This document shows positions 10,504 to 21,850 of a DNA stretch of 64,000 nt, piece after piece (within the stretch, counting starts at the first letter, position 1; each line of letters begins with the position of its first letter). The stretch is from contig NC_051436.1 of NCBI RefSeq assembly GCF_001649575.2, positions 9,626,448 through 9,690,447 on the forward strand. Direction: 5' to 3'. This stretch comes from Kryptolebias marmoratus (lineage: Eukaryota; Chordata; Actinopteri; Cyprinodontiformes; Rivulidae). Both the position numbers and the translations under genes were made by a program. A model generated the notes under the pieces. It had not been told where the DNA came from. It was given only the letters and a program-made list of their open reading frames with translations, and made no database searches.

Positions 10504-12249
10504 ACTGTCAAACATCTTTAAAAATGAAAATGGGGCAAAGAACAATGAACCTTACATGACTGAACTGACATTTTGTTGTCTTTAATGGTTTTAAGACTAT
10601 CACAGTTCAAGATTTATGATTTTTGGAGATTTTACCACTAAATGTTTACCTCAGGGATAAGGCCACACTAACATTTGAGGTGTCTAAACATTCGAAAAGT
10701 TTTGCAAACACACTCTTCTTAGTTCCACAACCTTTAAACTTTTTATACAGTTTATCCATCGAAATGTAGGCATTTTTGCCTTCTTTTACCCAATGTGTCT
10801 CTCACTGCTATAGGACTTGCAAATTTCTCTCAAATCCCCCCCCAGAGTGTACAGAGAGCACATCTGAACTCTCGCCGACTCCCATCGTATGGGAGTTTAG
10901 GCTTTTCTCTTAAAGACTGCTTTTTAACGTGTCATATCCCACATAAAACACTGAAGATACATACAGTTTGACATGTGTGACTAATAACCACTTCTGCCAT
11001 TTAGAGTTTAGAACTTCTTTTTTAAATCGATTTATAGTTTTCACACAGTGATTGTTTGAAGTTTCCTTATCAGGGAGCGACAGACACAGGTGCAACACTA
11101 ATGAACCACAGGCAGAAGTTTAAACATGTCTTTTTTATCATGATTTGATACAGTTCATCAGTCTAAACATAGACGTTTTATCTTCTTAGATTATCGCAAA
11201 AGAAAGTTCCAAACTCCTATTGGTTTTTTGAAGAAAATTGACGTTTGAATTTCGAGTAACAGCTGCTTTAGCTTGCTTCAGAAATTCCTCAGACATATTC
11301 CAGACCTTCCCCGCCATTCTGTTGACTCTGCCGTTGCTCCTTCTGTCGATCCAGCGCGCCACGTAAGCCCAATTTAATCTCGAGGACGGGTCGCCCCGAG
11401 TCTGTGACAGAGGTGTTGCGTGGCACCGCGTTTACAGCGAAACTCCCATGTTTAACATTTCACATCTAATTTAGGGAAAGTGCTAAACGGAGTCTTTAAT
11501 TAACATCAAACCTTGCCGAGGTTTGCAACCCGACAAATACCCGTGCAAGCCTGCACTGTGCCGACTCAGAAGCCAATGCACTTGTTAAGGGCTTCGAAAA
11601 GCTTCCATGGTTCCCCCAACGAGGCCAGAACTTCAAATGTTCAACAGGAAACTTTATCTGAACAAATCTAACACGGGAAAGACGGCGTCAACTAGTCTTG
11701 CTGATTTTCCTAAACGCAGTTTGGGGTCTAAACATCCTATAATTGGTCCAACACGAAGTTCCTGCCTGGAAGGATTCCTACTCCTTGTAAGTTTGTTTCT
11801 GTTTACCATTTTCAGGCATACCCTCATATCTTTAAAAGCAACCTCACTAAATCAGATCAAAGTGAGCCTTGTTTGGCAGTCTGCATGTTTTGGAAGCCAA
11901 TTCATTAAATGTACTTGCAGCAGTGTCTAAACAAGTAAAAATGGTTTAAGCAACAGCCCAGATTTCAGATTTTTTTTTAACTTTATTTGCCTTATGGATG
12001 ACATTTATGTGCCTAGAGGTTCCAGCACAGACTTAGAGACTTTCCTGAGTAATCCTGGGCAAAGTTTTTACTTTCTCGGTCAAAACACATTTTAGAATAA
12101 CGTTTCACAGCTAAGTTTTATACACCACCATGTTTTTAACTGACTTAATAGTGTTGTTTTTTTAGAGTGTACTAAGTAAATTGAAACTGGACCATATTGC
12201 ACATGATGATATACAAATAGGAATTTAGTGTGAGTAAATATGGTTAGGG
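10504..12249. other. Unique non-coding stretch
   Basis: No gene recognised. Contains a short palindrome, actcccat-cgt-atgggagt, near 10880 and an open plus frame at 11607-11930 with no domain. Confidence 0.4.
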
Positions 12250-12425
12250 AGATGGTGTTGATTGTCAGTCATTCAGGACACGGTAATTCTACCAAATTAA
12301 ATCAACTGGGCTTAATTTTGTATTCTTGAAGGCATCTCATCTAAGGAGTTTTCTCTCCTCCCTGGATGAGAAGCAAAGCATGTTCATGAATCAAAGAATT
12401 AGCCCAGTTGCCTTCGATTGGTCCA
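12250..12425. repeat. Fish interspersed repeat with gatgagaagc motif
   Basis: Carries gtcagtcattcaggaca, caactgggctta, ggatgagaagcaaagc and an inverted tagcccagttgcc near the right edge, so the ends are complementary. A diverged relative is at 53480-53710. Class uncertain, probably a non-autonomous DNA element. Confidence 0.5.
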
Positions 12426-12479
12426 AAAATCTGTTTTTAGCCTCAAGGTTCTCAAAAGCAAACTAAACAATGTCAAATA

Positions 12480-12640
12480 ATTGTTACAACTGGCTCTTTT
12501 AACACCCTTAGTCTGGAGAAACAGAGCCTAATACTGACCAGATTGATCAGCTAATGGCTAGTCCGAGCAGAGCCAAAACCAAAGTGGATCGTTGCCATCT
12601 TAAAACAACTCAAATCTCAAAAAATACACAGAGTTAATGA
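12480..12640 (+). repeat. Family C fragment
   Basis: Matches the left part of the element at 16018: ctgaccagattgatcagct, aatggctagtcc, gatcg, cttaaaacaactcaaatct. The terminal inverted repeat is largely lost. Confidence 0.6.
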
Positions 12641-13654
12641 AGTTAATGATATAAACCTTTAGATTGTTGTCAATTCCACATTACGCACTTGTTTATATAG
12701 AATTTTATGATTATTTCTTGGAGCAAATAGCAGCAGTTAGCTGTAGCACTTCCAGTGCAGCAGGATTAGCACAACATTTCTACGAGAATAACAGTGTAAT
12801 GTGAAACTGATGGCAATGGGAAGGTTTATTAAACAGCATTGTTTCACTATAAAGTTAATGAATCACAGGCACCTGAAAGCAAAGTCCAAATTTAACATCT
12901 AAGATGTCTAAATCTGAAGCTTTTAAACTAAAACAGGGCATCAGTTGTTCTGTTATGTTTGTAAGGTCAGTGTTTTTGTTGGCAGAACCAGAATAGAGCT
13001 TCAAAAAAAGAGAAAATTATGTCTAAACGTTTAATGTCAGCTCACAACGAGCACGTTTGATATGCCAAGAAAGAATCACTTTGTTCAAGGACTTGTTTCT
13101 GACCAAGCATGCTAAATACACTGCAAACTTCTATTATCAAAAAAAGAAAGAAAGAAAGAAAGAAAAAACAACAACTGAGAAAGTCCTGAGAGTATCTTCC
13201 AACAGAGCCTTTCTTGAATAGTTTCTTTCCACTTCAATGTGCAACTTTTTGATTGCTTCAGCCGAGTTAATATGGCCCTCTGGAAACAAAAAAAACCCTC
13301 CTGGTTTAAGGTTTCTCCAGGTGGATGAAAAAGAGAGAACTGTGCTTTCGGGAAGCTGGAGCACAGAGGAGGCAGAAGAAACTCAGGCGTTCCTGGCTTG
13401 ATTAGGCCACACAGGAGGAGACGGTGCAAAAACCCGGTCAACTGAAACTGCTGCGCGCTGCTTGACCCTCGGTGACACTCTCACCTTAATGCGGCACAGA
13501 GCAAGTCAAAATACTGAACAGAGAAAATCCTCGCTGCACAGTGGGGACAAAACAACTGCGCTTGCTTGGAGTAGAGACCCCCAAGCTAGAGAGACGGCAA
13601 ATCTGCTTCCCGATACTCCTTAAAAGAATGTATATCGCAGTTAGAAATGATAGA
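12641..13654. other. Unique stretch with an (AAAG)n tract
   Basis: An aaag tandem tract lies at 13139-13167. No gene recognised; the minus-strand open frames around 13112-13441 read through this tract. Confidence 0.45.
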
Positions 13655-13975
13655 GTTAAAGGCATTATGGTCAAATCTTGAAAACAGCAATCTTGTGAAA
13701 TCTTTTAAGCTCTCAGAGAATGTGTTGTGACTGACTTTCAGCTACTACCACACTGAATTTTAGCTAATATCTATAAAATTTTGTATTTGCTAAAGTTGAT
13801 GAGCTACGGCAGCCATCTTACAACGGATTGACTCCAAAAGGTAATCAGTTGCCGATGCACATCCAGTAATTACTTTCTGTGAGTCTCATTAAAATCTGCC
13901 AACTGGTTCATGAGATAAAAACATTGTTGCCCACTTTTCACCTTTACTTTCAGCAGTGGGCGATGACTAGCTGAG
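13655..13975 (+). repeat. Family A copy with right-end hairpin
   Basis: One monomer (cagctactaccacac, cggcagccatctta, actccaaaaggtaatcagtt, tggttcatgagat) ending in a terminal hairpin: gcccac (13929-13934) pairs with gtgggc (13956-13961), followed by gatgact. Confidence 0.8.
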
Positions 13976-14489
13976 TGTAAATAAAAAGGTTATTTCTGAC
14001 AAAAGCTTGCAGAGTGGCAGCTTAAACTCTGTGGATATCGACTGTTAGCGGTGAGTGGTCACTGGGCAGCTCCTACAGCATCTTGGCCCAAACCAGCGGC
14101 GTTAGCACCGGGGATGACATGCGCTCTGCTCCAAACAGACGAGGCAGCACAAAGGGGTAGGGCGGACACAAAGCGAACACACTCGGCTGCAGCTCAGCAG
14201 GCCCCGACTGAAAACAGGACCAGTCATGGCAGGACCGTGGACAGCACCAGTTTGCTCCATCCAAGTCAGCACCGTGGAGAGCGCTCGCTGAGCAGGCAGC
14301 AAGGGAAATGGACCAGACGAGCAGAACAGGCTACCCTAACAATATTACGACACCGTGGACTCAAGATTCCAGCAAACATGCTGTTCTTAAGTTGTGCTAC
14401 ACATGACCACAGCGGCTACAGCTTTCCTATTTATAGTCGGCGTTTTCCCCGTACTGATTACACCATTTCTTGTTGTTGCAAATTAAGGC

Positions 14490-15010
14490 AGCAGAACCCG
14501 GTTAACAGGTGCTGCCATGTTGTGTTTTGGAACAGAATCTGCGCACTCAGGATGTGGGGCTGTAAGTTGCACCCCCCACCACCACCACCTCCACCCCTTC
14601 CAGCACCCCCCCCACACACACACACACACACACACACAATCATGGTGTCACATAACTTTTTTTTAAGACGGAAATAACCAATTACAGCTAAATGTATGAG
14701 GAAAAAAAGCCTATTTGAACATATGGCAGCAAGGTAAAATCTCTATGAATCAAGAAGAGTCAACACCTATAAAAACCTAACCAGAGGTTTTTGTTTGTTT
14801 AATAAGGGCATTGTTCTGTTTATTTACTTGGAGGAGGCAGGACCTAAGACTTTTACTGATTTCAGCTTCAGATTCCAGCTTTAGTCTATGAGTTAGCCCT
14901 GGTTTTTCAGTGCTAGTGCCAGAGCTTGTGGTGGTGGAAGCAGCTGAAGCTGCTGCTAAGTGAGCTCTGGCTCTGGTTTACCACTGAAACCCGTTTGGTG
15001 GAAACCGTTT
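14490..15010 (+). repeat. Family B repeat, 5' to middle part
   Basis: The left half matches 3150-3492. The right half (tttttcagtgctagtgccag, ccagagctt, tggaagcag, tgctaagtgagctc) matches 51120-51180 and 40910-40990, linking pieces that occur separately elsewhere. A CCA-rich and (CA)n tract is embedded at 14570-14638. Confidence 0.6.
14613..14638. repeat. (CA)n microsatellite
   Basis: CA dinucleotides preceded by CCA/CCC-rich sequence; lies inside the family B copy. Confidence 0.9.
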
Positions 15011-15126
15011 CAGAGAGAACTACATACAGCTGCGTCCTCCGTTTCCGAACGGTAGGCGATTTCTGTAGACACAAGTGCACTCTGAGCAGAGCTCCGCTCA
15101 TGTCTAACCAAACAGGCTCTTTTCAG

Positions 15127-15254
15127 GATGTGTCACACAAATCAGCAAAACAGAGGGCAGAAGAGGCAAAGGCACAGAGGCGGAACTGCAGGCGGACGTG
15201 CTGACGCTACTGTCAACAGAGATAACAACAAAGAAAGCCGACGAGTGCAGCTCA
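15127..15254 (+). CDS. Possible internal exon, plus strand, unidentified
   Basis: The acceptor ggctcttttcag and donor cag/gtagga bracket 128 bp. One frame stays open through it and on to a stop near 15361; the amino acids are charged and amphipathic, for example EAELQADVLTLLSTEITT. A second frame ends in a stop inside. It starts without an ATG. No domain is recognised and no partner exon was found on the plus strand. The composition also recalls coiled-coil ORF1 remnants of LINEs. It may be chance in a GC-rich segment. Confidence 0.17.
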
Positions 15255-16017
15255 GGTAGGATGCAGAACAGCAGCGAGGAAGCAGCTGTTAATGAACTAA
15301 ACTCAGCATCGCTGACAGTCCAGTCCGAGCAGGACCACGAGGGCGCTGCTGAGCAGCTGTGAACTCCACCAGCCTCCAGGTCCCACGAGGAGGGGAGGGG
15401 AGGGGGGAGGAGGTTGGGTGGAGACGAGTCCGCTGACCTCTGGTCTTCCCACAGGCGACGGGCTCTTCGTGAATACGCCTCACGTGAGCGCACGTGCGGT
15501 CCTGACATCTCTCTCTTTCTACGCCGCGGCTTAATCGAGGGGAAAGAGGAAAAGGGAAGAGCGACAAGTGTGAGTCAAGTCGTCACGCAACGGCTGGCGA
15601 TACACTCTGGGATAGCTCTCACCGGCCCCGGAGCGAAGCTCTTTATAGCAGCAGGCTCAGTTCTGACATACACTCTTCCCAAACGCACACAATGAAAAGG
15701 ATGATGGGAATTCACCCACATATAGACCGACAAATGAACAGCGGGAAAAACGAAAAAAAAAACATGACACTGGAGTGGTTTCATTACTGCTCGCTCCTAT
15801 ACATCCTCTGAGCACACAAGAGCTTTGTTTAAAACTTTGACCCGCATTTCTTCAAGGAATGCTCCTTTTATTGCCAAGCTTTTCTGGCAGCTTTGATGTC
15901 TTCAATCCAAGACTTTGGATTGTTTTTTTTTATGGATTTAAAGACAATCACCTAAAAAGGATACCTCAGATTTGTATTTTTTTTATGTGAGGTTCTGTAG
16001 AAAGGTTATACACGTTT
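15255..16017. other. GC-richer unique stretch
   Basis: The segment 15240-15620 is clearly more GC-rich than its surroundings and has several CpGs and a cacgtg word at 15481, but no start site, TATA box or gene can be assigned. Confidence 0.35.
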
Positions 16018-16942
16018 AATATCTTACCTGTTGTAGATAGCTCTTTGAACAGAATAAGAGAAACTGAGTTTAATTCTGACCACATTGACGAGCTAACGGC
16101 TAGTCCCAGCGGAGTCGAGACCAGAGTTGATCGCTGCACTCTTAAAACAAGCCCAATCTTAAAAACTTCACAGCGGTTCAGGCAAACATTACTCTATAAA
16201 CCGATTTTTAGCTTTAAATTACAGGATAAATCTGGACAAATTATGATATTCCTGCTAGAAGAGAAATGGAAACTAGTGCTATTATTTGTGCTTGTAAATA
16301 AACTGATATCTTTGCGTCACTTTAAATGCCATATTTCATCATTACAGTTTACAAAGGTTTGTTAAATTGTGAGTTCTAAATAACTAGGAAATGTATTAGA
16401 TTAGAGTTGTGTTAAAGAAACTGGTCTAAAGAGTCTGGTCTTTTTTAAAGTGATGTTCCGTCAAGCAGTTAGAGCGCAGACTACAGGAAAGGAAAGTTTA
16501 GCTAGCCGTTAGCCTCCAGGTTAGGCTAACGGCTAGCTAAACAGGGACAACAGCTCATCCTCTGAATTGTCATACCGATATAAAAGAATGCTACATTAGC
16601 TAAAAATGAACCTCTACACTGTTGAACCCCATGGTTTCTTCAATTTGTCACCGTTTTCGCAACGGAATAATGTTACTTAGCTAACGTAGCGTTCTGTCGC
16701 ATGTGTATGACCTTTTTGAGAAACAGCTGTTTTAAAAGCCTTAAAAAAAAACAATATAAAAGATGCCCCAGTTTGAAGAAATGGATCTACTAAATTAACG
16801 GAGGAAAATGGCTAGAAAAATCACCAAACTATCCCTCTAAGACATTTTGTTCTTATCCATTAGATCATCTATCAGGTCAGAATTAACCAAGTTATACAGT
16901 CTAAAGGTTCTACAAAGAGCTATCTACAACAGGTAAGATATT
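16018..16942. mobile_element. Family C foldback / MITE-like element
   Basis: The left end aatatcttacctgttgtaga and the right end tctacaacaggtaagatatt are exact inverses, and the identity runs for about 30 bp, then continues weakly (ttaattctgacc) to about 85 bp. Near the middle is a perfect 20-bp stem (16496-16515 with 16523-16542) around a 7-nt loop. There is no transposase frame. The flanks read TTAA on the left and TTAC on the right if the element starts at tatctt, so a target duplication is not proven. Related copies are at 12480 and 40399. Confidence 0.75.
16496..16542. repeat. Perfect 20-bp inverted repeat
   Basis: The arm gtttagctagccgttagcct at 16496-16515 pairs perfectly with 16523-16542; loop ccaggtt. 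Confidence 0.95.
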
Positions 16943-17429
16943 ACCAGTTCATAACCTTCACATTTCAAAACAATCGTATGCATTCTTCAAAACTATAAAG
17001 GAACATTCCTGCTTTAGTTTATCGCAGCATTAAATTAAACATGTTTTCAACTCCGCTAGTGTGTCTTTATTCCTCGAAGGTGCTTGCTTGCTTGTTTGTT
17101 TATTTATTTATTTATTTTCCAAAAGAGACCCATCTGCCTCATTTACTTTTACAACCATCCCTCAACTCCCCGTGGGATGAGTGTGTTTCCCCCCCCCCCG
17201 GCAGCGTCGCAGTCGTGATCAAAAGCTGCCTGTTTGTGCGCCTCCTGGACAAGTGTGGACAAAACAAATGGTGAAACCGACACCAAAGCCTCTCGTGTCA
17301 GTTAATTTTCTTTCTTTTTTTTGTTTGTTTTTTTTTCTCCCAGCGCTCCAGATGCTGCCGCAGACCAAATGTGGCGCTTAAGACTTCTGCTCGGGGCGTT
17401 GCTTTGCGAAAGCGCGCCGGCCCTTTAAA

Positions 17430-17720
17430 TAATACTACAACTAAAAGGCGAGGAGCGGGGCAACACTGATACGGCAGCGGCGGCCCGATGGCAATTATTT
17501 AGACATCCGCTTGCTAATTATAATGGAGCATGACAGGTGCCCAAAACAATTTGTGTGCACAAACTGCCTGTGAGCTCCTGCGTGTGGTTGTCGGCTGCAG
17601 ATAAAGATAACCGCGCGCCCGTGTCCTGTCAGGCAATCATCTCGTTTGCTTTCAGCTGGGCTGTACGGTTTCTGATGAGCACGCTGTTACTGAGATGACG
17701 CTCGCTGATTGCTTTAACAT
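17430..17720. promoter_or_regulatory. Candidate developmental enhancer (CNE-like)
   Basis: Repeat-free and not coding, with clustered words: gcaattattt and gctaattata (homeodomain), tgacaggtg (TALE plus E-box), agataaagataa (GATA-like). These are typical of conserved teleost non-coding elements. Conservation cannot be seen from one sequence. Confidence 0.35.
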
Positions 17721-18009
17721 TTACCTAATAGTAGTAAAAAAGAAAAAACAAAAAGAAACAGAGGTATGAAAACCAGGAGTGTGTTGGTTTATTGTGAAAA
17801 ACGGTTGGTTTTTCAACAAAAACTTAATCTATATCTTTGTTACTCTACATTATGTTACAAACAAAATGAGTTCAAAGCAGAAGCAAAAATTTCTACAACA
17901 ACACTGAAAAACCCATGTCACGCCACTAGGTGGCAATCTCTACAGAAAGAGCCTGTCAAAATGCAAAGGAATCCTCAAACCTTGCAGTTTTTTGACACCA
18001 TTTGTTAAT

Positions 18010-18725
18010 AATTAGGAAAGTATGCCAGTTGCCCATCACCTGTCTGTGCCAAAGTTTTAAACTAAGATCAATTTATGTTGAGAAATTACTTATTTTGGTC
18101 AAATCTTGAAAGAACACTTATAAGCGATTTTACGTAATATAGTGGGATCTCATGCGAACTGTTAGTGCGACCGTGGGTTGGTGATAACTCTCAGCTACTA
18201 CCAGATCAAAGATTACTTCTAATATCTGTAAAACTGACTGAGTTGCAGCTATTTTCGAGTAGCCTAAGGTTTAGTTGTGGCAGCCACCTTGAATTGGGTT
18301 GACTCCAAAGGTTAATCAGTTGTAGATGTACATCCAATGAACATTTCATTATAACCCATCCACTGGTTTGTGAGCTATTTTGCTAACAGACAAACACAGG
18401 TAACTCTAACAGTTAATACAAATTTTTAAGCAGAGAGGCTGCGTGTGATGCAACACATACACCAAATTCTTGGTCAACAGCTGTAAAATTGACCGAGTTA
18501 TATCCACTTTACCCATTTTTGTGTTTTCTATGATCAGAAGGTTTAGCGGCCGTCAGGAATTGGGTCGACACCAAAAGGTCAATTAGGAGTAGACGTGCAT
18601 CCTTCTGAGAGTTTCATTAAAATTCGTTCAGTGGTTCATGAGATATTTAAAAGATCACAAATATGTTTCACCAAAACACTGTATTCTGGTATCACCCTTT
18701 CGCTTTAGCGGCGAGCAATAATGAA
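18010..18725 (+). repeat. Family A copy, about two monomers
   Basis: The first unit runs from near 18030 (caaagttttaaactaagatc) through gctaacagacaaacac at about 18381. The second is shortened in its first half. The right edge has the terminal block tttcgctttagcggcgagca near 18698-18717, a decayed end hairpin. Confidence 0.8.
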
Positions 18726-19658
18726 CTCGTATACGGCGGCGAGTCCAAAAGCATTTTCATGTACATGTATGCAGTAAGTATGTTTTGGGCCTAAATTTAC
18801 CAATATCAAAAGCAGTGTTCAAACGGCGGTTTTAAGCTTTGTTTTATTCCAAATCAAAGCCATCCAATCACATGTACCCTACCATCCTATTCCATAAATC
18901 TTAGTTAAAGCCACATTCCCCAGCATTATATTAACATGCATAACGCACACAGACTTCCCAGTTAGCCAACAATAACCGCGCGTAAGAAGACTGAGCCGTC
19001 CCATGGGGGTTGGAGAAAGCAGAGGGAAGAGTAATTAGGTGGTAGACGGTAGATCCAATCACTGAAATCAAGGTGGTTGACTGGTGAATAATGAATATGA
19101 ATTGAACACGCTCCACTTAAGTTGCACACAGCTGCGATAAGTGGGAGAAGGAGCCGCTGCCGTTGATGTGATGGGGCGACTGAGCGGCGTGTTTATGCAC
19201 GCTCTCAGAAAGGACGCCGTTACTTTGTGTCTGTCGTTTTGTCCGAGTGTGAGTCTTTATTGCCTCGCTGCGTGTCTGGGTTGTGTGCAGATGCGTCTGT
19301 GTGTGTGTGTGTGTGTCTCTGAGTGGGGCGTATTGACATCCTTTACTGTGACCCTCTGACTCCTGACAACTCCAATCAGCAGGATGAGTGGGAGGCGAAG
19401 GGAGGCGGCGTGAGTCCGCCACAAACTGTTATGATGAGGGTGTGTGTGTGTGTCTGTGTGTGTCTCCATGAGTGGAGGTTTGAGTGAGCAGAGACGGAGA
19501 GTTCTACATGCTAATTGGTGCCATCCAGGGATGAAAGTTCACAAGAGGAAGCAAGAGAGCTCAATTTTTATCCATGCTCTGTATGAAGTTGTCATGTATT
19601 TTTGCGGTCGCGGTAATCCAAATAATGGCTAGTGTAGTTTGACGTGTAATGAAAAGTA
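18726..19658. other. Unique stretch with GT microsatellites
   Basis: (TG)n tracts lie at 19297-19316 and 19440-19464. No gene recognised. Confidence 0.45.
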
Positions 19659-20566
19659 GCATTCCTCGAAGGAATGCATATCGCCCGCGACCTGGCGTGA
19701 AAAAGCTTTAAAGAACCATGATTTGTTAGTGCTTAGAGTATTCGATGAGGATCAGTCTCAGCTACTACCACACCAAATTTTAGCTCAGTGTTCATACAAC
19801 TGACTCCAATATGGCCATTTTTGTGTTTTATACAGTTGATTAGCTGTGGCAGCCATCTTTAATTAGGCTGGCTCCAAAGCTTAATCAGCTGTAGAGGTTT
19901 ATCTGATGATAACTTCCTGAGAGCTTCATTAAAATCAGACAAGTGGTTCAGGAGATACTTTGCCAACAGACATACAAGATCTACTTCCCCAGTTAATGCC
20001 AAAGATTTAAAGATGTCACACAATCAGTTAGTACCCAAAGCACATGATGGGGATAAGTCTCAGCTAATACCACTCCAAATTTCACCTCAATAGCTGTAAA
20101 ATTGACTGAGTTATAGTCATTTTCGTGTTTGTTATGGTTGATAAACTGTGGCGGCCATCTTTGATTTGACTCCAAATGATAATCAGTTGCAAATGCAAAT
20201 CCAATAGTAACTGTCTGAGCAATTCATCAAAATCCCCCCCCCCCGTGGTTCATGAAATATTTTGCTAACAGGCAGAGTTGACTAACCATTTTAAGGTTGA
20301 TTAGATGTGTGTGNNNNNNNNNNNNNNNNNNNNNNNNNNNNNNNNNNNNNNNNNNNNNNNNNNNNNNNNNNNNNNNNNNNNNNNNNNNNNNNNNNNNNNN
20401 NNNNNGGGGGGGGGGGGGGGGGAGTATCAGTTTATCAGTTTTAGAAGTACATCCAAGAATTACTTTTAAATCTGAAAACTGGTTTGTGAGATATTTAGCT
20501 AACAGAGAGACATACACTCAAACAATTACATTATCGCCAGCCTGAAAAGCCAGCAATAAATACTAA
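19659..20566 (+). repeat. Family A, most complete copy with both ends
   Basis: Starts with the hairpin gcattcctcgaaggaatgc (19659-19677: 8-bp arms, 3-nt loop) followed by atatcgcccgc. It contains tandem monomers whose agctac/agctaatac markers are at 19760 and 20062 (302 bp apart), then a partial third unit broken by the N gap, and ends in a decayed hairpin ttatcgccagcct...agccagcaataa near 20532-20557. No protein-coding frame and no target duplication are visible. Confidence 0.85.
20314..20405. other. Assembly gap (92 N)
   Basis: Preceded by gtgtgtg and followed by 17 G; lies inside the family A copy. Confidence 0.99.
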
Positions 20567-21445
20567 CAACAAATAAATTAACATCTTAACGACAAAATTG
20601 CAACACATAGGATTTTATAAGTTGGTACCTTTGAGGCAGCCTAAGTCCATCATGTTGTATTTTCAGTGAACACTGGTTAAAAAAAAAAATGTAATTTTAA
20701 AACCAAGTGACATGCTCTCTGTGCAACATCACAAAACATGTCACCTCTGATTACGCTGGGATTAATCTATTAGCACCATTGCCTGCACTGGGGGGTGGGG
20801 GATCGTGAGGAGTCACACGCCCGACAGTGTGACCGTGCCATTTTCTATCAGCAAGGTCCAGATTTAGATTCTCCGTCAGTCCCTGCGTGATGCCAGGCGC
20901 CGGTGTAAATGAGAGACAGGGAAAAAAAAAAACCCGTTGCACTTTGCTTAACACAAACACCATCCCAGATGGTTTTCTTCTGCTCTCGAGAGGAGAGCGA
21001 ACCCGACGTCATTCGCACAAACGTATGTGCGAGTTTTAACACACAACCCAAATGAGGAAGGGAGAAAAAAAAAAAGAAAGAAAGAAAGAAAAAACGCAAC
21101 AAAACAAGACATACACTGTCATTCTCCTTCAGCCAGCTAAGCCACTTGAAGCATTCAGGCTCCCTTCGCTGTGATCCCAGCTAAGACTTCTGTAAACAGA
21201 GTAAGGGCTACAAAAGCTGTAAAGACATTTCTGTCCTTTTAATCTGTTTGACACAAACCTGTTGGAGCTGAAGCGAAAAGACGGCACTGTCAATGTGACA
21301 TGACAGGAAACGGAATAATATTTAACTTTTGATGGTCAGAAATCGTTAAACATAAACCCCGAGGTTACATGTTAGCATGCTAAAAGGTACTTACTAATAT
21401 TAATCTCAAGGTGTAGACATAATCTTAATGTTAATCTAGTTGATA
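20567..21445. other. Unique non-coding stretch
   Basis: Contains a purine tract with aaag repeats at 21061-21095. No gene recognised. Confidence 0.45.
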
Positions 21446-21850
21446 TAGCAATCCCTCCAGGATTTCGCGGGCATTTTTTTTGTGATTGTTGCGGGCTAAA
21501 ATGCCTGATTTCGCGGAGCGATTTTGTTTTTACTAAAATCAATAAACAACCATAACTTTTATTATATAAACCAAAAATACTTAATAGTTTTGTAAGATAA
21601 TTACCAACAAACATTGACATTCTCAAAAGGTGCTTTATTTGAGAACTTTGATAGCTTCTAAACTGACATTCATGACCAGTTCTGGATTGTCCCTCGTCTG
21701 CAGCTCTCCTCACATGTTTCGGAGACAGGAAGTGTTTGTCGATGCGTTTATGTTCCATGATTACACTGCAGGACGTGCAGAACAGCTTCCTTTGAGACTT
21801 TCTCCTGGCACCCTCACCCCGCTCTGTACAGCTACCCTGGCTCAAATCTA
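21446..21850 (-). pseudogene. hAT transposon remnant with CGGBP1-like finger
   Basis: A minus-strand frame from about 21845 reads RKLFCTSCSVIMEH, then HFLSPKHV: a C-x2-C...H-x-H arrangement like the N-terminal BED-like finger of CGGBP1 and of the hAT transposases from which CGGBP1 derives. After about residue 60 the frame loses similarity and reads non-coding A/T-rich sequence. At 21449 the words atccctccaggatttcgcgg and tgatttcgcgg look like the terminal region of the same element family, which would be its 3' end. No full transposase or paired right end was found, so this is a dead fragment. The finger call is from motif recognition only. Confidence 0.6.

Noticed and set aside
10870..10895. 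Short palindrome actcccat...atgggagt
   Set aside because: Arms of eight bases are expected by chance in a window of this size.
14051..14677. 208-codon plus-strand open frame
   Set aside because: Its second half reads the CCA/CA simple repeat and family B sequence; no domain.
16018..16942. piggyBac assignment from TTAA at the left flank
   Set aside because: The right flank is TTAC and the ends do not start with the expected CCY.
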